This document shows positions 52,088 through 60,858 of a stretch of 64,000 nt of DNA, one piece after another (the first letter of the stretch is position 1; each line of letters opens with the position of its first letter). Source of the DNA: Streptomyces sp. SID12501. Its GTDB lineage: Bacteria; Actinomycetota; Actinomycetes; Streptomycetales; Streptomycetaceae. Location of the stretch: assembly GCF_010550245.1 (NCBI RefSeq), contig NZ_JAAGLU010000001.1:1-64000 (forward strand). Reading direction: 5' to 3'. The position numbers and the translations under genes were made by a program. The notes below the pieces were generated by a model. That model had not been told where the DNA came from, did no database searches, and saw only the letters and a program-made list of their open reading frames with translations.

Positions 52088-53344
52088 TCACATAGAACGA
52101 CGTGACACCGCCTTGTGGTTCCTGCCCGGCACGGGCACATGCTTCATGTACGTCCGCAGCCGGGTGAGCCAGGGCATCCGCTCCCGCTCCTCACGGGTGC
52201 AGCGGTCCAGTTCCTCCAGCAGCCGCCGTGAGCGGTGCTCGGTGTCCAGCTCGTCGAGGATGCGGTTGACCTCGGTCAGGACGGCACCGTGCAGCTGCCA
52301 CTGTCCCGCGTCCTGCTGGATCTCCGCGAGAAGCAGCTGGGCCAGCTTGTCGCGGGTGGCTGTCGCGGCCCGGAGTTCGGTGGCGAGCCGGGTCTCCGCC
52401 GACTCGGCGCTGACACTGACGTCGGTGGTGACGAGAACCGCGAAACTGACCACGGCATCGGCGATCTCGGCCAGCAGCCGCTCCAGCGCGGCGCCCGTCT
52501 CCGGGGCGAACAGCCGCTCCGGCTCGCGTTCCTTGGCCAGGTCGGTGAGGCTGCGGGCGAGGACGCGCAGGACGACCGTGCAGATCTCCAGGGTGTCCAG
52601 GCCGGTGCGCAGCACCACCCGGTGCAACAGGCCCTCCCGGACGCGCGGGTTGAGCCGCAGACTGTCCTCGGCCTGCTTCAGGGCCGCGTCCACCTCGACG
52701 ATGTCGTGGTCGAGCCGGCGGGCCTCGTGCAGCCGGGCGGTCGCATGGTCCACGGGGGTGCGGCCGGCGGCCTCCTCACCCATGCGCAGCATCAACTGCC
52801 GTACCCGGCGCGCCAGGTCCTCGATGGACTCGCCGGCCGCGTCCACCCACACCGGTGGGGCGAGCAGCAGGTTGAAGGCGAGCCCGACGGCCGCGCCGAT
52901 CACGGTCTCCAGGACCCGCGCCCAGGCCGTGTCCCCGACCCGCGTGACGCCCAGCACCAGCATCGCGCTGATCGCCACCTCGGGCACGAACTCGCTGACC
53001 CGCACCAGATGCCCGACCGCCAGCGAGGCCAGGATGATCAGCCCGAGGCTCCACCACGTCAGGCCCACCAGCACACTGAAGCCGATCGCGATGACCACCC
53101 CGGCGACCACGGAGTTCACCCGGCGGATGCCGGTGGTGATGGTGGCGTAGAGGGTGACCTGGACGACCAGGAGCGCGGTCAGCGGGGCGGTGAGCGGTGC
53201 TGCCTCGGGACTGAAGCGGAGCGCGACGACGTATGCGATCGTCGCGGCTGCCGCCGACCGCAGGGACTGCACGACCACGGGCTCGCGGCGCTTTCGCACG
53301 AACCGGACGACGGACGCCGTCCACTCACCGGGTACCACTCGCAT
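52088..53344 (-). CDS. FUSC / aromatic acid exporter family membrane protein
   Basis: This 418-residue protein has about six membrane helices in residues 25-170 (LRSAAAATIAYVVALRF, LTALLVVQVTLYATITTGIR, VVAGVVIAIGFSVLVGL, LGLIILASLAVGHL). A long, charged, helical cytoplasmic half ends in a basic tail (VPGRNHKAVSRRSM). The arrangement is that of ArAE/FUSC proteins, which are proposed to export aromatic acids. The ATG at 53344 sits five bases after GGAGG. The substrate is unknown. Confidence 0.85.
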   Translation of the reverse strand: MRVVPGEWTASVVRFVRKRREPVVVQSLRSAAAATIAYVVALRFSPEAAPLTAPLTALLVVQVTLYATITTGIRRVNSVVAGVVIAIGFSVLVGLTWWSLGLIILASLAVGHLVRVSEFVPEVAISAMLVLGVTRVGDTAWARVLETVIGAAVGLAFNLLLAPPVWVDAAGESIEDLARRVRQLMLRMGEEAAGRTPVDHATARLHEARRLDHDIVEVDAALKQAEDSLRLNPRVREGLLHRVVLRTGLDTLEICTVVLRVLARSLTDLAKEREPERLFAPETGAALERLLAEIADAVVSFAVLVTTDVSVSAESAETRLATELRAATATRDKLAQLLLAEIQQDAGQWQLHGAVLTEVNRILDELDTEHRSRRLLEELDRCTREERERMPWLTRLRTYMKHVPVPGRNHKAVSRRSM

Positions 53345-53502
53345 GCGCGCGCCTCCCTTCCCGCAAACGGACCGAGCGTACTCACCCAGGTCCCCGGGCG
53401 CGCGACATGCGGAGGGAGGCATTCCTCACGTGATCAGCGAGTTTCCCGCGTTGACCAAAAAATTGTGGATCTTCGGGGCCTTCGGGTGATCTCCTGGTAC
53501 TC

Positions 53503-54363
53503 ATGGTGGACGACCCCGATTCCGCGCACACGAAGGCTCTCCGTCATGTCGCAGCCCTCTCCGCCGGCCCGGCCGTGCCCCCGGACCTCAGGGTGACCCT
53601 GAACTTCCACCCCGACCGGACGGTCCGTGAACTGCCCCTGCTGCGGGCGCTGGCGCAGGACGGCTTCTACCGCTCACAGTTCGTCACCGGTGCCAGCAAC
53701 GGCGGGCTCACCGCCCGTCCCGGCGGGGACCGCTGGCGCTGGGAGAGCCGGATGTTCGCCGGGGTGTACGACAGCGCGCCCGCCCAACAGCGTCCGGTGT
53801 ACGGCGCGTTGAACTTCCGCCGCCAAGTCGTGGGCGCCGCACCGAGGTTCGGCTCGTCGCACTTCAGGCTGACCGGCGCCGCCCTCGCGCGGGCCACCTT
53901 CTGCTACCCGGACAGCGCGGCGGAACCCGACCACTTCGGGGTCGCCGCCGGCATGTCCCTCGTCGCCCTCGCCGAGGCGGACACGCGGGATGCGCTCGAC
54001 GACTACATCGAGGCCCAGGTGCACGGCCCGGTCGCGCTCGCCCGGGACGTCGAGGCGCTGGTCCTCGACGCGAGCTATCGCGGCACCCCGGTGGAGAAGG
54101 CGGCCCGCACCCTGCCCGTACCGCTCGAATGGCACCCCGGATACCGGCTCTCCGTGGGGGAGTTGCGCCGCTACGCCGACTACCGGGGGCCCGAGTACAC
54201 CGAACTGGGCGCCCGGATCGCCGAGGACGGCCGTCTCGACCCACGGATCATCGGCGACGCGGCTCGCACCGGGCGCCATGAACTCCAGCACCTGAAGATG
54301 GTGTGGCACTGCCTCGCCCGGTTCGGCGCCCCCGAGGGCGCGGGGACCGCCTGCACGGCCTAG
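53503..54363 (+). CDS. DUF3626 domain protein
   Basis: This 286-residue protein of the DUF3626 family has a characteristic segment VTLNFHPDRTVRELPLLRAL near residue 33, then YRSQFVTGASNGGLTARPGG and YGALNFRRQVVGAAPRFGSS. No function is established for the family. The ATG at 53503 has no clear ribosome site. It ends at the border of a MITE-like element. Confidence 0.8.
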   Translation: MVDDPDSAHTKALRHVAALSAGPAVPPDLRVTLNFHPDRTVRELPLLRALAQDGFYRSQFVTGASNGGLTARPGGDRWRWESRMFAGVYDSAPAQQRPVYGALNFRRQVVGAAPRFGSSHFRLTGAALARATFCYPDSAAEPDHFGVAAGMSLVALAEADTRDALDDYIEAQVHGPVALARDVEALVLDASYRGTPVEKAARTLPVPLEWHPGYRLSVGELRRYADYRGPEYTELGARIAEDGRLDPRIIGDAARTGRHELQHLKMVWHCLARFGAPEGAGTACTA

Positions 54364-54526
54364 TGCCGCGACAGGCAACGTTCGCCCCGTCGCGACGCCC
54401 GGCACGCACTCTCGCCGCACCGGCCGAAGTCCCAAGTACGTCCAGTACGAGGGCCTCCGGCCGGCACGCCGAGAGCACGCACCGGACGCCGCTCCTTCAC
54501 GGGCGAACGTTGCCTGCCACGGCACT
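54362..54526. repeat. MITE-like 165-bp palindromic element
   Basis: The 26-bp ends (54362-54387 beginning AGTGCCGCGACAGGCAACG, and 54501-54526) are inverted repeats with 24 matches. Inside lie a second inverted pair (ACTCTCG and CGAGAG) and a central hairpin with GTAC-N5-GTAC, so the element could fold into a long cruciform or RNA stem. There is no transposase inside. It starts in the stop codon of the DUF3626 gene and has the structure of a miniature inverted-repeat transposable element. Confidence 0.7.
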
Positions 54527-54652
54527 GGTTTCCCCCGCACCCCGGTTCTGTCCTGCGCGGGCGGGCACGGCCGGCGTCCCGTTCCGTACCCTGTTCCGGG
54601 GCCGTACGCAGAGTGCGGGCGCCGGCTGGTCGAGGCAGGGGAGGCGCGGACG

Positions 54653-55624
54653 GTGACCGATTCGTGGGAGCGGGCCAGACAGGCCCTCGTATCGGCGGGG
54701 CTGCCCCCGGACCGCCTCGCGGACTGCCGTCCGCTCACCGGCGGGACGTACAACACCGTCGAGGAACTCCGGCTGGTCGACGGCGACAGGTTCGTCCTGA
54801 AGGTCCCGCCGCCGAAAACGGTGCCGGGGCTGCGCCACGAGTCCCAACTACTGCTCTCCGAGGCGGAGTTCTACCGAGCCGCCGCTCCAGTCGGCGTACC
54901 GGCGCCGAGTGTCGTGGCCCTCGGGGACGGGCACCTGCTGATGACCGCCTGCCCGGGCGATCCGTGGGACGACTCCACGACCGGCGCCGAGCAGGCGCTC
55001 CTGAGAGGCGAGCTGGGCGGCCTGGTGGCCCGTCTGCACGAGGTCACCGGGCCCGCCTTCGGCTACCCCTCCGGTGCCCTGGGCCCCCTCGCCCCCGACT
55101 GGCGTACGGCCTTCACGGGGATGCTCGACGCCGTGCTCGACGACGCCGTCCGCTACGACGCCTGGCTCCCGGTTCCGGTGGACGAGGTGACCCGTACCGT
55201 CCGGGGCGCGTACGACGCCCTTGACGAGGTCACCGTTCCCCGACTGGTCCACTTCGATCTCTGGCAGGGGAACATCCTGGTCGACCGTTCGGCGGGGACG
55301 CCCCGGATCGGCGGTCTCATCGACGGTGAGCGCATGTTCTGGGGCGACCCGGTGGCCGACTTCGTGTCACTGGCTCTGCTGGGGGACATCAGGGGCGACG
55401 AGGCGTTTCTGAGGGGTTATCGGGAAGCGGGCGGGCGCGTCGAGTTCGACGAGGCGACCAGTTGCCGGCTTGCTCTGTACCGCGCCTACCTGTACCTGAT
55501 CATGCTGACCGAGACGGTGCCACGGGCTGTGGGGGAGGAACGCGTGAAGTGGACGCGGGAGGTGGTGGGGCCCGCGCTGACGGGCGCGTTGGACGATCTC
55601 CGGACCGCGCACCGCCCGTACTAG
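54653..55624 (+). CDS. Aminoglycoside phosphotransferase-like kinase
   Basis: This 323-residue protein kinase-like enzyme has the APH catalytic loop VHFDLWQGNIL (aspartate near 199), the metal-binding aspartate in GGLIDGERMFWGDP and an N-terminal lobe with GGTYNTVEELRL and FVLKVPP (lysine). Such proteins phosphorylate small hydroxyl substrates (aminoglycosides, choline, fructosamine and others); the substrate cannot be assigned. The GTG start follows GGGGAGG. It converges on the PHP gene with 4 bp between. Confidence 0.85.
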   Translation: MTDSWERARQALVSAGLPPDRLADCRPLTGGTYNTVEELRLVDGDRFVLKVPPPKTVPGLRHESQLLLSEAEFYRAAAPVGVPAPSVVALGDGHLLMTACPGDPWDDSTTGAEQALLRGELGGLVARLHEVTGPAFGYPSGALGPLAPDWRTAFTGMLDAVLDDAVRYDAWLPVPVDEVTRTVRGAYDALDEVTVPRLVHFDLWQGNILVDRSAGTPRIGGLIDGERMFWGDPVADFVSLALLGDIRGDEAFLRGYREAGGRVEFDEATSCRLALYRAYLYLIMLTETVPRAVGEERVKWTREVVGPALTGALDDLRTAHRPY

Positions 55625-55628
55625 GTGC

Positions 55629-56795
55629 TCACCGTGGTGGCGGGCGGGAGATGCTCGTGCCATGAGTGAGATCATCCTGATGGCCGACACCACGGTGGCC
55701 GACGCCCTCCGCGAGGGGCGGTGGCAGTCGGCGCTCGCGCGTCCAGGCCAGCAGGTCGTCCACCGGCCAGGTCGTGACCACCCGCTCGGCCGGTACGCCG
55801 CACTCCTCGGCGCGGGCGCAGCCGTGGATCTGCCAGTCCAGCTGGCCGGGCGCGTGCGCGTCGGTGTCGATAGCGAACAGCACGCCCGCCGTCACGGCCT
55901 GCCGCAGCAGCCTGCGTGGCGGGTCGAGTCGCTCCGGTCGGCTGTTGATCTCCACGGCCGTGCCCGTCTCGGCACAGGCGGCGAACACCGCCTCCGCGTC
56001 GAACTCCGACTCGGGCCGCTCGCGCCCCCCGCCCCGCTTGCCCCGCCCGCCACCGCCACCCCGGGGCTCCGGCCCGACGAGCAGCCGGCCGGTGCAGTGC
56101 CCGAGCACGTCCGCGTGCGGATCGCGTACGGCGGCGACCATCCGGCGGGTCATCGCGCGCGCGTCCATGCGCAGCTTGGAGTGCACGGACACCACCACGA
56201 CGTCCAGCAGGTCCAGAAGCTCCGGGTCCTGATCCAGGGAGCCGTCGTCGAGGATGTCGCACTCGATACCGGTGAGCAGCCTGAACGGCGCCCAGGTCGC
56301 GTTGAGTTCCCCGACCAGGGCCAACTGCTCGCGCAACCGCTCTGCGGACAGGCCGTGCGCCACCGTCAGACGCGGGGAGTGATCGGTGAGCACGGCCCAC
56401 TCGTGCCCGAGCCGCGCCGCGGTGCGGCCCATCTCCTCGACCGGGCTGCCGCCGTCCGACCAGTCGGAGTGCAGATGGCAGTCCCCGCGCAGCAGCGCCC
56501 GCAGTCGCTCCCCGTCCCGGAGAGGCGGGGTCACTCCCTGCTCGCGCTCCAGCTTCTCCAGGTAGTCGGGCACCTGCCCGGCGAGCGCCTCCCGCACCAC
56601 CTGCGCGGTCTTCGGGCCGATGCCCTTGAGCGACTCCAGCGTGCCGGTGTCGGCCCGCTGCCGTATCTCGTCCGGGGGCAGCGTCGCCAGCACGTCGATC
56701 GCCGTACGGAACGCACGTACGCGATACGTCGGCGCCAGGGAGCGCTCCAGCAGAAAGGCGATCCGGTCCAGCGCCTCGACGGGATCCATCGCCAT
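55629..56795 (-). CDS. PHP-domain protein with helix-hairpin-helix N-terminus (PolX-like without polymerase domain)
   Basis: This protein of about 388 residues has an N-terminal HhH domain similar to the 8-kDa domain of family X polymerases (AFLLERSLAPTYRVRAFRTA, then SLKGIGPKTAQVVREAL). A C-terminal PHP phosphoesterase follows, with DCHLHSDWSDGG, LTDHS, GIECDIL, VVSVHSKLRMD, LGHCTGR and DTDAHAP, so the metal-site histidines are in place. The nucleotidyltransferase palm domain is absent. A low-complexity Gly/Arg run lies inside the PHP domain. A role as a nuclease or phosphatase in DNA repair is inferred. The ATG at 56795 follows GGAGG at 11 bases; 56789 is also possible. Confidence 0.83.
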   Translation of the reverse strand: MAMDPVEALDRIAFLLERSLAPTYRVRAFRTAIDVLATLPPDEIRQRADTGTLESLKGIGPKTAQVVREALAGQVPDYLEKLEREQGVTPPLRDGERLRALLRGDCHLHSDWSDGGSPVEEMGRTAARLGHEWAVLTDHSPRLTVAHGLSAERLREQLALVGELNATWAPFRLLTGIECDILDDGSLDQDPELLDLLDVVVVSVHSKLRMDARAMTRRMVAAVRDPHADVLGHCTGRLLVGPEPRGGGGGRGKRGGGRERPESEFDAEAVFAACAETGTAVEINSRPERLDPPRRLLRQAVTAGVLFAIDTDAHAPGQLDWQIHGCARAEECGVPAERVVTTWPVDDLLAWTRERRLPPPLAEGVGHRGVGHQDDLTHGTSISRPPPR

Positions 56796-56924
56796 GACCG
56801 TCGTCACCTCCGCCTCCAGCGTCGCGCGGGCTCGGCGGATCCGCACCACGGAGAGGCGGAGGTGACCGTTCCGGAACCGCCCGTGGCCGGTACGTGATGG
56901 CCGGATTCGCTCTACGCTCGATGC

Positions 56925-57164
56925 ATGACCGAAATAGCGAGCCCCTACATGTCCCATCCGCGGATCATGGTGCTCGGGGTACAGCCGGGCGTCCCGCCGT
57001 TCCGGATCGTGGAGATCGACGGTGAGGTGGCCGGAGCGGCGCGGACGCTCACCGATGTGCTGAGGGTCGCCGCCTCGGCCGGCATCACGGTTCATGATCT
57101 CGACGATCCGGACACGGTCCGCTGGGTCGGCGGCGACAAACTCACCTGGACGAGGTCGAGGTAG
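56925..57164 (+). CDS. Small conserved protein of unknown function
   Basis: This 79-residue protein (MTEIASPYMSHPRIMVLGV at the start) has a hydrophobic N-terminal half with PPFRIVEIDGEVAGAARTL and an acidic second half. It is divergent from the PHP gene and ends shortly before the VanZ stop. No motif is recognised. The codon pattern (third-position GC) supports it as real. Confidence 0.6.
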   Translation: MTEIASPYMSHPRIMVLGVQPGVPPFRIVEIDGEVAGAARTLTDVLRVAASAGITVHDLDDPDTVRWVGGDKLTWTRSR

Positions 57165-57194
57165 CCGGCCCCGGCGGGCCGGCTCGCCTCCGGG

Positions 57195-57881
57195 CTACGC
57201 CCGCTGCCGTTTGGGTGCGTGCACCGCTCGGCTGAGCCGACGGCCGAGGAGCAGGTAACCGATCAGCGCGCCCGTGGTGTTGAGGATGACGTCGTCGACG
57301 TCGAAGGCGCGGCCGGTGATCATCGCGCCCTGGGCAACCTCGACCATGAGCATGACGATCGCGGTCAGGAACACCACCCGCAGAACTCCCCGGGTCCGGG
57401 GCGCGATGACGGGCATCAGGATGCCGAAGGGCACTCCGAGCAGCAGGTTTCCGCCGATCTGCCGGATGGCGTCCCGCATTTCGGGCTGGTCGAGGTAGGC
57501 GCGCAGCGAGCGGCCCGGATGGAGGTTGGTGTGGGTCAGCGCCACGGACGCGGGAGACGGCTCCAGGGTCAGCCGGGCCAGGACCACGGCGAACGCCACC
57601 ATGAACACGAAGGCGCACAGAATCGTCAGCACCCGGGCCAGGAAGGCGAACGGCCGACGCTTCGGCGGAGCCTGCTCGGGCGGCGGCTTCGGGACGGCCT
57701 TCGGGGCCCTCCGGATCTTCGACGAGATCTTCGACGAGAACCCCGACGACACCTTCGACGACTTGGGCGTGGATTTCGGTGGTGACTCGCGTGCGGCCTT
57801 TGGTGTGATCTTGGGCGGCTTGCTCTCGGCCTTCGCCGGGCGCAGGCGCGCGGCGAGGGTGCGCGGAGCTGATCGGGCCAT
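57195..57881 (-). CDS. VanZ-family membrane protein
   Basis: This 228-residue protein begins with about 75 residues rich in Lys, Pro and Ser, without membrane segments. A VanZ-like domain with four helices follows; the family block AFDVDDVILNTTGALIGYL near residue 195 and GNLLLGVPFGILMP near 140 are clear. VanZ proteins are associated with glycopeptide (teicoplanin) tolerance and other envelope functions. The basic N-terminal tail may bind nucleic acid or membrane. The ATG at 57881 follows GGAGG. No van genes are nearby. Confidence 0.85.
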   Translation of the reverse strand: MARSAPRTLAARLRPAKAESKPPKITPKAARESPPKSTPKSSKVSSGFSSKISSKIRRAPKAVPKPPPEQAPPKRRPFAFLARVLTILCAFVFMVAFAVVLARLTLEPSPASVALTHTNLHPGRSLRAYLDQPEMRDAIRQIGGNLLLGVPFGILMPVIAPRTRGVLRVVFLTAIVMLMVEVAQGAMITGRAFDVDDVILNTTGALIGYLLLGRRLSRAVHAPKRQRA

Positions 57882-57993
57882 CAACGTCCTCCGGTCTTCA
57901 ACTGATCCCCGTGCAACGGCAGCTACCCCCGAACAGGCCGAGAATGCCGCTCCGGCCTGCCCGGATCCCAGGACCCGGGCAGGCCGGCTTCCC

Positions 57994-58653
57994 TCAGGTC
58001 CCGTACGTCACCTTCACGTCCGTGAAGCCGAGGGAGCCGAGCAGACCCTTGAGCATGGCGGTCGTGTTCTGCTCGGCACGCACGGTCAGTTCGCTCTCCT
58101 TCGCCGCGTCGCCGATGTGCCGGGCCGCCAGCTTCTGGACGGCCTGCTCGTCGTTGGGGTTGTCGGAGAAGAGGTCGGTGATCCGGTCGAAGATTCCGCG
58201 CTGCTTGGAGACCGCATAGGAGCGGTCGGGGTCCAGCGCGGGCTTGCCGAGTGCCGCGTGGGGCAGCCGGAGCGTCGCGGAAGTGCGGTTCTTGTTGACC
58301 GTCACGTCGTTCTTGGCGAGCTTGCCGAGGTCGACATAGGCGTCGACCGTGCCGGCACCCACGTAGAGCACACGGGTGCCCTTGATCGCGTCGGGCAGGT
58401 ACTTGGTGTCCTTCTCCAGGTCCACCACGATCTGGAAGTTGCCGGACGCCGCTTCGTAACGGCTCATGTCCTGGATGGATTCGAGGAGCGCGGGTCCTGA
58501 ACGGTCGTGTGTCTCCTCGCCGAAGATGTCCCCCAGCCCCGGCAGCACCGCCAGCCGGAGCCCGGCCAGCAGCAGCGCGAACACCAGCACCACGCCACTG
58601 AGCACCTTGGCCCAGAGGGGCATGCGTCGCACGGCCTTGATGGGCGTCGTCAT
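57994..58653 (-). CDS. DUF4230 family membrane-anchored protein
   Basis: This 219-residue protein has one N-terminal membrane anchor (LSGVVLVFALLLAGLRLAVL) and an external domain of the DUF4230 type with TTAMLKGLLGSLGFTDVKVT at the C-terminus. The function is unknown. The ATG follows AGAAGGAGG. It lies upstream of the VanZ gene on the same strand, 112 bp apart. Confidence 0.82.
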   Translation of the reverse strand: MTTPIKAVRRMPLWAKVLSGVVLVFALLLAGLRLAVLPGLGDIFGEETHDRSGPALLESIQDMSRYEAASGNFQIVVDLEKDTKYLPDAIKGTRVLYVGAGTVDAYVDLGKLAKNDVTVNKNRTSATLRLPHAALGKPALDPDRSYAVSKQRGIFDRITDLFSDNPNDEQAVQKLAARHIGDAAKESELTVRAEQNTTAMLKGLLGSLGFTDVKVTYGT

Positions 58654-58756
58654 GGCGACGGACCTCCTTCTTCCTACGTACTGAACCGCATGCCCGCCAA
58701 ATGCCCTGGCAGACCGTCCTGTTGACGTATCGCAACAATTGAGAATTGAGGGAGGC

Positions 58757-60643
58757 CTACCGGAGCGCGCGGTCGCCCGACACGCGTGACCACCACACCC
58801 CCTCGCCGTGCGTCAGCCCCGGCAACCGCAGCTCAGCCTCGCGCACCCGCCGCGCGGCCAGTTCACCGGTGAGGTGCCAGAGGGTGCCGCCACCCGTGGT
58901 CCGGCCGAACTCCGCGCCGAGGGACGCGAGCAGACCGGTCACCGGCGCCAGCGCGCTCGTCGGGATCTCCAACTCGAAGGCGTGGTACGGCTCGTACACC
59001 CGCGTCCCGGCCCGCTCCAGGGCGCGGCGCAGTACCACCGGAGTGAGCGCCCGGAAGTCCGCGGCGGTGCTGAGCGGCCCGACGAACCCGGAGCGGACGA
59101 GGACGACCCGGCAGTCCGTGACCGGCCACTCGTGCGGCCCGGCCAGCAGGCCGGCGTGGACGGAGTCCTCGATCGCCTGGTGGAACGCGCGGGGGAGAGC
59201 GCCGAGTTCGGTCTCGTACGTGAACACGGCGCCCGAGCCGAGCGTGCCCGGCTCGACGCGCAGCCCGACCGTCGCGAAGCAGCGGGCGCGGTCCAGCCAC
59301 GGGTTCTCCTCGGACGCCTCGCCGGTACCCGCGGGCCGCTCCAGGAACCGGACGCGGCTCGGCTCGAACTCGGCGTCGACGCCGAAGTCCTGGGCGAGAG
59401 TGGCGGCGAGGACCTCCTTCTGCACCTCGCCGTAGAGCAACAGCGCGGTACTTCCGTCGGCCGCGGGCCGGGCGTGGGTCAGCGGGTCCTGGTCGGCCAG
59501 GGTCAGCAGGGCCGAGCGAAGGCGCGACGACTGCTCCGGTCGGCGGGCCCGGACCAGGGTCTCCAGAGTCGGAGGCGCGAACTGCGGTGCTCGGGCGGTG
59601 AGTTCGCCGAGGCGGTCGCCGACCCGGACGGCTCCGAGACCGGTCAGGGCGCCGATGTTCCCGGCGGTGAGCGGGCCACGGCGGCCGATCACCTCAAGAC
59701 CGGTGACCCGGCCGGGGACCTCGCTGGTCCGGCCGTCGGCCTCACGGCGCAGAAACGTCAGCCGCTGACGCTCCGTCACCTCACCCTCGTACAGCCGCAG
59801 ATACGCCGTCCGCCCGCCGTCCGGTGCGGGGCGTACGGCGAACACCGTGCCGCGTGGGGGCACGTCCGCGCAGGTCGGGGCGGGCCGGGGGACCAGCCAG
59901 GTCAGGGCCTCGACGAGTTCGGGTACACCCTGGCCGCCCAGTGCGGAGCCGAAGAGGACCGGGTGGAGCGAGCCGTCGGCCGTGCGGGCGGCCAGGGCCT
60001 TGTCCAGCTCGTCCGGGGTCGGCGCGGGGCCGTCCACGAGCGCCGCGAGAATGCCCGGGTCGACGTCCGCGATCGCCTCCGCCGAGGCCGCGGCCATGAG
60101 GAGGCGGGGCCGGGTGCGGGCGGCCGGAGTGCCGACGCCGTCGACGTCGGTGAGCGGGACGATGTGCGGGGTCAGGCGGCGGCGGACGTCCGCGAGCAGG
60201 GCCTCGGACCGGGCGCCCGCACGGTCGATCTTGTTGACGAAGACCAGTGTGGGCAGCCGCAGCCGCCGCAGCGTCCTCATCAGCACGCGCGTCTGCGCCT
60301 GGACACCCTCCACGGCGGACAGCAGCAGCACCGCGCCGTCCAGGACCTCCAGGGCGCGTTCGACCTCGGCGATGAAGTCGGAGTGCCCCGGGGTGTCGAT
60401 GAGGTTGATCTGGGTGTCACCGGCCGTGAACGCGGCGACCGCCGAGCGGATGGTGATCCCGCGCTGCCGCTCGATCGCGCCGTCGTCCGTCCGGGTGTCA
60501 CCGGCGTCGACGCTGCCGAGCCGTTCGATCGCGCCCGAGTCGAACAGCAGCCGCTCGGTGAGACTGGTCTTACCGGCGTCGACGTGGGCCAGAATCCCGA
60601 TGTTCAGGGTGTGCGGGGTGTGCGGGGTCTGCAAGGTGCGCAT
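58757..60643 (-). CDS. OtrA/TetM-like ribosomal protection GTPase
   Basis: This 628-residue EF-G-like GTPase has G1 [10 protein letters not shown] near the N-terminus, switch I RQRGITI, G3 DTPGH and G4 NKID, followed by EF-G domains II-V. It belongs to the tetracycline ribosomal protection group (TetM/TetO/OtrA), which removes tetracycline from the ribosome. Streptomycetes carry such genes even when they make no tetracycline, so it may protect more generally. A short ORF with a stronger ribosome site overlaps its start out of frame. It is divergent from prs. Confidence 0.88.
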   Translation of the reverse strand: MRTLQTPHTPHTLNIGILAHVDAGKTSLTERLLFDSGAIERLGSVDAGDTRTDDGAIERQRGITIRSAVAAFTAGDTQINLIDTPGHSDFIAEVERALEVLDGAVLLLSAVEGVQAQTRVLMRTLRRLRLPTLVFVNKIDRAGARSEALLADVRRRLTPHIVPLTDVDGVGTPAARTRPRLLMAAASAEAIADVDPGILAALVDGPAPTPDELDKALAARTADGSLHPVLFGSALGGQGVPELVEALTWLVPRPAPTCADVPPRGTVFAVRPAPDGGRTAYLRLYEGEVTERQRLTFLRREADGRTSEVPGRVTGLEVIGRRGPLTAGNIGALTGLGAVRVGDRLGELTARAPQFAPPTLETLVRARRPEQSSRLRSALLTLADQDPLTHARPAADGSTALLLYGEVQKEVLAATLAQDFGVDAEFEPSRVRFLERPAGTGEASEENPWLDRARCFATVGLRVEPGTLGSGAVFTYETELGALPRAFHQAIEDSVHAGLLAGPHEWPVTDCRVVLVRSGFVGPLSTAADFRALTPVVLRRALERAGTRVYEPYHAFELEIPTSALAPVTGLLASLGAEFGRTTGGGTLWHLTGELAARRVREAELRLPGLTHGEGVWWSRVSGDRALR

Positions 60644-60707
60644 GGGTGGTCGAGTCCTCGGGAACGGTGATCCGGCATGGGCGGAGGGTTCCGAGGAATC
60701 GGCGCAT
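60570..60707 (-). CDS. Possible overlapping leader ORF for the ribosomal protection gene
   Basis: An ATG at 60707 with AGGAG six bases upstream opens a 45-codon frame ([20 protein letters not shown]...) that runs across the start codon of the OtrA-like gene and ends 74 bases inside it, in another frame. Its ribosome site is better than that of the main gene. Leader ORFs of this kind regulate other antibiotic-response genes by ribosome stalling or coupling, so it is recorded as a candidate. Translation is unproven. Confidence 0.35.
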   Translation of the reverse strand: MRRFLGTLRPCRITVPEDSTTHAHLADPAHPAHPEHRDSGPRRRR

Positions 60708-60858
60708 TCGGTGCTCCTGAGGTCGGGGAGATTCGGCCGTGGCCATCATGACGCAGCCCCGGCGGCCGACCGCAACCGAATATCCCGGCCGGTGGCGGAC
60801 CGGGAAGGTCAGTAGCATGGGCACCGGCCGACCGGAATGATCATGCTAGGAGCAGATC

